Notes under the pieces: generated by a model | What the model was told of the DNA's origin: nothing | Database searches by the model: none | The model's input: only the letters and a program-made list of their open reading frames with translations | Assembly (NCBI GenBank): GCA_910574455.1 | Contig: CAJSYZ010000011.1 | Coordinates: 248,001-312,000 of the forward strand | Direction of reading: 5' to 3' | Source: Trichaptum fuscoviolaceum | Taxonomy: Eukaryota > Basidiomycota > Agaricomycetes > Hymenochaetales > Trichaptaceae | DNA: 64,000 nucleotides | In this document: positions 57,796-64,000 of the stretch, in pieces | Position numbering within the stretch: the stretch's first letter is position 1 | Layout of the letters: every line of letters starts with the position of its first letter | Made by a program: the position numbers and the translations under genes

Positions 57796-59556
57796 ACTAC
57801 TACATACACAACGATGCGCGGCACACATACTAGTAGCCTGGAGGTTTTTACCACATATGATATGGGTGAGTTGCACATGTGACTGTCAGTCATGTGACAT
57901 TTGGTAGCGAGAAAGCTACGTCGATGGTACCATCGTGGAGCCATAGGCCCTGGCAGCCACCTGGCTTGGTTAAGCTGGCTGCTTCATGGCAAAAAAGCTG
58001 GCAGCCAGCTGACATAGAAAATGGCAGCCCTCGCCATTAAACATAGTTGCTATGGATGCATCAACTTCATTTTTTTTTTCCGGTTTCACCAAATGATATT
58101 TAAAAATAAATGATATTTAATTGTTAAATAAAGTACATGAGTCTAACTACTGACTGCTACTATATTACAAGAACCAAAAGCAAGCAATATACCTTATGAC
58201 CGAAGCACAAAAAGTAAGGAAGACCATCTGAGAGAGCATCATGCACAGTAGAAAACAGATCCAAATAAGCCCCAGATAAAATCGAGATCACAAAGCAAGA
58301 CACTGACTGGAGCCTCAAGTTCTTTCGACCATTCACCAGTCCAGTCGAGTACCCAGTACCTTCCAGTAGTACACCAGTCAATTGATTGAGCGTCATAAGC
58401 AAGAATGTGTAATGCCTTGAGAAGCGAGATCAGGCAGTAGAGGACGACAACATAGTCTCCAGCTTGTATAGGGTAAACCGCAAACTTGAGAAAGTCAACG
58501 AGACAGAATGTAGATGCAGCCACGCTGGTAGGTAGATGAGAGGACGCAGAGCTCAAAGTCAAGTGCGAGAGAGGCGTTGTCGGAGACAAGGATGACTGAC
58601 ATTTGGCGGTGTCAATAGCAAGGCGCCACTGGCAGAGGCAGGGCGGGCAACCGCCGTCGTCGATAAAGGGGAAAGGGTGAGTCTTGTGGAAAAGAGGGGA
58701 CGGTCGGCGGAGTTGAATCTTCCTGCAATGGCTTTAGCAAGCTGGCCTACGTTGTCATCGTCGCGGATGTCGCTGATGGTGGGGAAGGAAGGAAGGTAAG
58801 GGACATTCCCGCGAACCGTAGGGTTCGCTTGGGTACCTTAGAAAAACGCAACTGTCCGGATTCTCTGCGAAAACTGATCCGATCACGTGAAATTGCCTTT
58901 ATGGGTAATTAACCCTTTATGGTAGGAGCTCCAGTCATGTGATGGCTTACCTACATCAGGGAAACTACTTTCTGCTGAAAGTGACTTAAGCGTTACTTAA
59001 ACGTCCTGAGTGACTTGAAGTCTGAATAAGGCAAACCGCACTTATTCATGCATGTCCTCCCATTATTCAGGACCAGTTGGCTGAAATAAGGGCGAGTTGG
59101 CTGAATCAGTGCTCTAAGTGTTTCAGGCAATCTGTACCCCAGTGCTCCAGTGCTTCAGTGCTTCATCCTTTAATTACAGCAGGAGACAAGTGTTGTAAGA
59201 CAAACTGCAGTGCTCAAGAGTTCAAGTGCATAAGAACGATCCAAGTATTTCATTGCATCAGAAGTAATATAAGACAACGGTAAGTAGCTATCAGTGCCTC
59301 AGCGTTCAAGTACATCAGTCATTTACACAAGACTAAGCATAGCAGTCACTATCATGGAACCCGCCACGACACGATTCTGAACCACTGCCACGGGCAGTGG
59401 CAGGCCCATTTCGCTACCGTGCCTTCAATTCTGCATGTTCTTTGGCGTGCCAGTAGAAACGAAGGCTGCTCTGCGAGTCGATGGTAATAAGTTATTGAGC
59501 GCACGGACAGAGACGAAACGAAGAGGCTCACCAGTGAACGATTTGCCCTTAGAAGT
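57796..59556. other. Intergenic, possible repeats
   Basis: 57930-58030 has many TGGCAGCC/GGCTGCC units in both orientations, like the subterminal part of a DNA transposon, but no matching second end was found. A minus-strand frame at 58589-58239 (116 codons, hydrophobic) resembles nothing known. 58870-58930 contains an AT-rich inverted repeat, and 59100-59180 short CAGTGCTTC repeats. Confidence 0.4.
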
Positions 59557-62500
59557 CTACGCAGTCCGTGGCCGAATCCCATTTTGAAGCGTCGTCCTCC
59601 TCATTATCGCCATCTCCGCCTGGATCCTTCTCCGCGCCCTCGTCCGCGCCCTCGTCCTCGTCCTCGTCCGCGCCCGCGCCCTCGTCCGCCCCTCGTCCTC
59701 GTCCGCGCCCTCGTCCTCGTCCGCGCCCTCGTCCTCGTCCGCGCCCTCGTCCTCGTCCGCGCCCTCGTCCTCGCCCTCGCCCTCAATCTTGTCAGCGCCC
59801 TCGTACCCGCTCTCACTCAGGTCGTCATCTCCTTTAGCATCGGCATCCTCGTCCTCTGCATCACCTTCAACATCGCTTCTATGCTCAGCTCCTTCACGCT
59901 CGTCGCCCTTATCATCGCTCCCGTCTTCCCAATTACCAGCGCCTTCGTCATACGCTTTCTCGCAGGTCGAATCTGCATCTACGATGTCAAAGTACAAGGA
60001 AAAGTCCCTGCCAGTGATACCCGATCCAACAAGTTCGGTGTTCTTTCTCGTATCGATATCTGTACTGGCATCGTAAGCTAGGAGGCGGGATCGAACCTTT
60101 TCCCAGTTTGATTCAGTGAAGAAAGAGGGATTCGACAACAAGTTAACATAGTCGTCCGTATGAGGCTGCCACAGAGCGCTAGTGAAATACCACTCAGCGC
60201 CGCCAAGTTCTTCTTTGATATTTTGCAACCGAGCCACCTGTTTATCAATGGCAACCTTGACCTATCCATGAGAAGATCAGCGAATAAGGACAATATAAGT
60301 ACTGAAAAAAATAGATACCGCTGTTGCCGCAAGGGCGAGGGCACCGATAGGCTTTCCTATGGTGTTTCTGTCCAGTATTTTATGCCGACCCATGGCCAAT
60401 ACAATGTGTACGGACAACACTGAGACCACAAGGTCAGAGCAGAACAGTCCTTGCTTCTGTACATTTAGGGTCAATACATGGACACAAAATGCGACAATAA
60501 ATACTCTTTTACTTACCCTCTCCATACTATACCAGCTTTCCCATAGAAACGGTTCGGCTTTCTTCTTATCAACTAGCGTCTGCAACGTCTTCACAATTGC
60601 TTCGTTTTGCATTGACTTTGATTGTTCGCTGCTGATAAAACTCGCAACTGAATGCTCAGCTTTCTCAAACAGTTTCTTGCGCCAGCTATCAGAGCATCTC
60701 TGGGCCGCCTGAAATACAAGGATTGCATCTCAATCTGGTAAAGGTAACTTGAAGATAACTAAGAATGACTCAACTAGAGAACAGATGTCGGCGAACTGTG
60801 TTTCGTAACTTAGTTCCACAGAATCAAACACTTTCCCCCACAGTGTGCTGATGAACTCATTGTCCGGGTTTTGCCATGGCGTGATGGACTTTCCCACTGC
60901 GCGAAATAGTGAAGGTAATAAAATATGAGTCCAACCGGCCTGAGTACCGGGAGGGAGACACTGGTTCGTCGCCCTTTTTCTGCCTGGCACGCGAGATCCT
61001 TCCTTTCCTTCATTTCGGCCCTTGTCCTCCAGCCCCACTGATGTCTGCATATAAGTGAATCAGCAAAAATATGTCATAGAAATGAATTTGATTCGACACA
61101 CTGAGCTAGTAGTCCGAGAGACTTTGCGATGACCAGGATAAGCCCCAGTCACTAACACTTCGGGTCCGGGGGTGCAGGATACTCTCGTCATTGCAAGCGA
61201 CTGTGTTCGGGGTGCTAACGGCATCTTTCGACCACCGGTCTAATAAGAATAGTGAGTGAATGCTCATATTCAGAGTGTATCAATCGACCCACACTTGCTT
61301 CATTATCAGCCACCAGCGACTGCCTCTTGCGATGTGAGGTAGCGGATCCAATCTCAGACTGCAACACGTCAGAAAGCTGTTATCCATGGCAAGTGAGCAG
61401 CTCGAAAGGAAGCAATTACCGTCGTGTCGGCCACAGGCCGATAAGGAGTGTCAGAGGGTTTCCTCTTCTTACTCAAATCCTTTTCGCCCGGTCAGAAACG
61501 AACTTAAAATGCCGGCTACCAAAGAATTGACACTTACTGTGGCACCGACCTGTGTGTCCATGCCAGTCAACAATGAGACTTCTTGACCTTGACACTCTTA
61601 CTAGCCTATTGAGATGGTGTAAAGTAAGTAAACATAAACATGAAGGAATCCATTACACGTGAAGGTGGAAGAATTACCACATCAACCTGGGAGTCGATGT
61701 CCGGTGGCGACTTTCTCTTTCTGTTTTTTGTGACTATGATGTCCTATTTATAGGCACAAATTAGTGATCAACCCGATGTGAGGAAGGGAACGAACAGTTG
61801 CTACAGCGGAAGTGAGCCTACGGTGCATCGACGCCCACACATACCTGTATACGGGGTTCCAAGGCTAGTGAATGCACCTTACAACCATAAATCAGGGGGA
61901 AACGAGAGAAACTGGATTAAGATGGGACTTACCGGTGCGCTGAGCTGCGAATTGGCAGTTCTCTTGTTTGCATCCTGTCCAAAGATCAATTCAGCAAGCA
62001 ATGAAGGAAGGATGTAGCATGAGGATCACTGTGCTTCACTGTCTGGCACTCACCTGTCCACCTGGTTTTGTCTCGTTGTTCTTATCCTCAAGTACGGAAA
62101 GGGATTGGTTAGTAGATTGGAAAAGGTAGGAATGATATGACGTCGCTTACCGTTGAAACCTGCGACCCGGAGAGAGTGTCGCGCAGCAACTTCCTTTTCT
62201 TTGAGTTCAAGTTGCTGCTACCTCCATCCTGTTCATTACACGACAGTTGGCAGAAAAATAATAACGAAGGGATATGATCAAACGGTCATGGGGTAACTGA
62301 CGTGAATCGAACAGTAATAAGTCACACTCACACTAGCTTGAGCCGGCCTTGTCAGCCTCCTCGGATCGCTTTCGCCCTACAAGCAAGGTATTCAGACTGC
62401 ATCTGCCATTCTAATGTTCCGTCAACTCACAATATTTGTGTCCGAATCGACAAAATGTGCTGTCTGTTGCACGCTGATTGAGCTATTCTTTACACCATGA

Positions 62501-63844
62501 TAGCTTGCGAGGGTTATTGTTTCTCCTTCATCCTCCCAAGGACTTAAGTTTTCATTGTCTTGCAATGAGATGCTGTGTCTAGTGTAGCTTGGCGTCAGCG
62601 AAGCTCATAATATGGTAACAAAGACGAGAGTGTCATCGTTGTAGGTAGAAGGAAATTTGATCCCGTTGTCGGAGCGTCATGATCCGCTTCTTTAGCATGA
62701 ACATTAGTAATCTAGTTGCCAGTGGATCAAACTATGAGCTTTAGCTGAGTCTAAATCAAGCTTCACACTTACCATTACATCGTGCATTCCAGAAATTGAT
62801 CCCGTACGCATTGCAAGATTTCAAATTTAAACTCACAAATTGATCCCTCTCGAGTCTATCCCAGCCACCTCAAGTCCTCCATCCTCTTCACCAATGAAAG
62901 TGGATTCATCTGTGTTGCGAAGCGCCCTGGCAGGTCGCTTTGTCTTGTCGTCCCGCTTTGACGTAGCGGGCGAGTCTATTATATCCGTTTCTTCACCAGA
63001 AAGGCTCTCGTTCTGTCCGGCAGGTGCGTGAAAGAAAATGTTGCTTGGAGTGGCGGCAGATCTCGACGTCTTTGCGGTCTGCACACGGGTGCGAAATGGA
63101 AGTTCACCTTTGGGATCTTCTTTCCTAGCCTTTTTTGCAGGCTTTCTGTTTGACGCATCCGTACTCGCCGCTTCATATTGTGAGTCAAAGTAGTCAACCT
63201 CCAAGCTTCGAAAACATCTGAAAATGTATAGGCAGTATAACTCACCAATGTCTAAGTCTTCGTTGTATTCAACTTCACAACCCGACACGTCTTTAACATC
63301 GTTCTTCGAGCCTGCTTACGCCAGTTCAAAGCTATGTAATTACTGATCTGAGGTTGAAGACTTACTACTAGCTTCGCCCTTCGGCTTCCTACATCCACGT
63401 TTTCCAGCGAGTTTAGGCACTGTTGAGCCCATCTGGGTGCGTGTCTCAAGAGCCTTCGACAAATTGTTTTCAATTTCTACGGTCTCTAGCATCGCTGCTT
63501 CTTGGTTTTCTGCTGCAGTCACCTTCTTTCGTACCTTGTCAGCTGCCTCTTGTTCTTTTGCTGCCCGTTTCTGCTCCGCAGCGAGTTTTTTCCTCTCTTT
63601 CGCGACCGCGACTTGCTGGGCCGCAGCTCTGCGGAAAGCTGCCCGTTCTTCCTTCTGTTTTTTCCTTCTCCTCCTTCTCCTTCAATGCCTCATCCCGCCT
63701 CGCTGCCTGCTGTACTTTCCTTTTGTCTTTTTCTTCCTTCTCCCGCAATATCTCCTCCTTTGTTCGTCTTGTTCTGAGTTGGTCAACTACTGCTCCGGGG
63801 TGCTGGTTATTGTTCTTAGCCCTCGTCTGTCTTCGAGTTGACAT
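59557..63844 (-). CDS. Multi-exon hypothetical protein with acidic repeats, possibly broken
   Basis: Minus-strand coding pieces run from MSTRRQTRAKNNNQHPGAVV (63844) through Lys/Glu-rich coils (63840-63340), a nuclear-looking basic region (NRKPAKKARKEDPKG, 63150), many short exons around 62400-61100, then GWTHILLPSLFRAVGKSITP (about 60900), EPFLWESWYSMER, LGGAEWYFTSALWQPHTDDY and PSFFTESNWEKVRSRL (about 60100) to an acidic tail of GADEDE repeats. The layout (Lys/Glu-rich HPGAVV-type start, Trp-rich C-terminal part, acidic end) resembles a multicopy family of unknown function in Agaricomycete genomes; this is from memory and not checked. Two faults: a 1-nt frame change at the A6 run near 63675, and a frame change in the repeat near 59690 that turns GADEDEG into RTRARTR. 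It may be a decaying copy. Confidence 0.5.
59640..59775. repeat. Tandem repeat coding for the acidic tail
   Basis: About six units of the 18-mer GCGCCCTCGTCCTCGTCC (plus strand), giving GADEDE on the minus strand. One unit is altered near 59685-59700 and shifts the frame. Confidence 0.8.
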
Positions 63845-64000
63845 TTTGTGCAGTGTTTTGAGACTTGGGTGATAATAAGATGGATCGAAGGTGCTAGTTC
63901 AAGATCAGGGAGGCGGGGGCGTCTATCTTAGACAAGTTGAAAATTTACGCCCACTACTAGTACTACCGTGACTACTCTATGACTAATTTTAACTCAGGTT

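Noticed and set aside
57930..58030. TGGCAGCC-rich stretch as a transposon end
   Set aside because: No matching inverted end or target duplication was found in the window.
63660..63690. Programmed ribosomal frameshift at the A6 run
   Set aside because: The needed shift is +1 relative to the reading frame, and the AAAAAAC heptamer is not in the phase required for classic -1 slippage; an indel or sequencing error is simpler.

Overview
ORGANISM. The window reads as nuclear DNA of a mushroom-forming basidiomycete (Agaricomycete). Genes are broken by many short GT-AG introns (about 50-70 bp). Two genes belong to the FunK1 fungal-type kinase family, which is expanded in basidiomycetes. Other recognised genes are an AKR7-type aldo-keto reductase, an NmrA-like reductase, an HMG-box protein, a CPL1-like secreted protein, tannase/feruloyl-esterase family enzymes and the checkpoint protein Mad1. 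The species cannot be named from sequence alone. LAYOUT. 1-5.8 kb is a gene graveyard: a tannase relic, an NmrA scrap, an N-terminal piece of a PMC1-type Ca2+ ATPase lying between two SINE-like repeats, and a small gene split by a 678-bp MITE with perfect 8-bp target duplications. 5.8-17.7 kb holds intact genes: aldo-keto reductase, a tandem pair of FunK1 kinases, and an NmrA-like protein on the minus strand. 17.7-23.2 kb has a small unknown gene and an HMG-box gene. 23.7-35.5 kb is a decayed, locally repeated Cys-rich gene into which a TIR element, then a second TIR element, then a gag-only LTR retrotransposon with 2.5-kb LTRs have inserted one inside the other, each with its own target duplication. 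35.5-49 kb is a minus-strand cluster in which tannase-family genes alternate with a family of DM9-repeat (DUF3421-like) proteins. Some of the latter carry long Pro/Gly-rich peptide-repeat tails; several are broken, fused or truncated. 49.7-54.8 kb holds a CPL1-like secreted protein and Mad1. 55.5-57.8 kb is an inverted copy of one edge of the cluster (a tannase 3' scrap plus an intact DM9 gene). 57.8-63.9 kb has a multi-exon hypothetical gene with acidic repeats. HOW THE GENES MAY WORK TOGETHER. Tannase/feruloyl esterases release phenolic acids from plant esters. DM9 modules in animals are mannose-binding lectin-like units. A shared role in surface recognition and plant-material breakdown is possible, but this is inference from adjacency and co-duplication only. 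The DM9/tannase cluster and its repeat-tailed members are the most novel part of the window. Exon borders were placed by eye from GT-AG sites, reading frame and family conservation.
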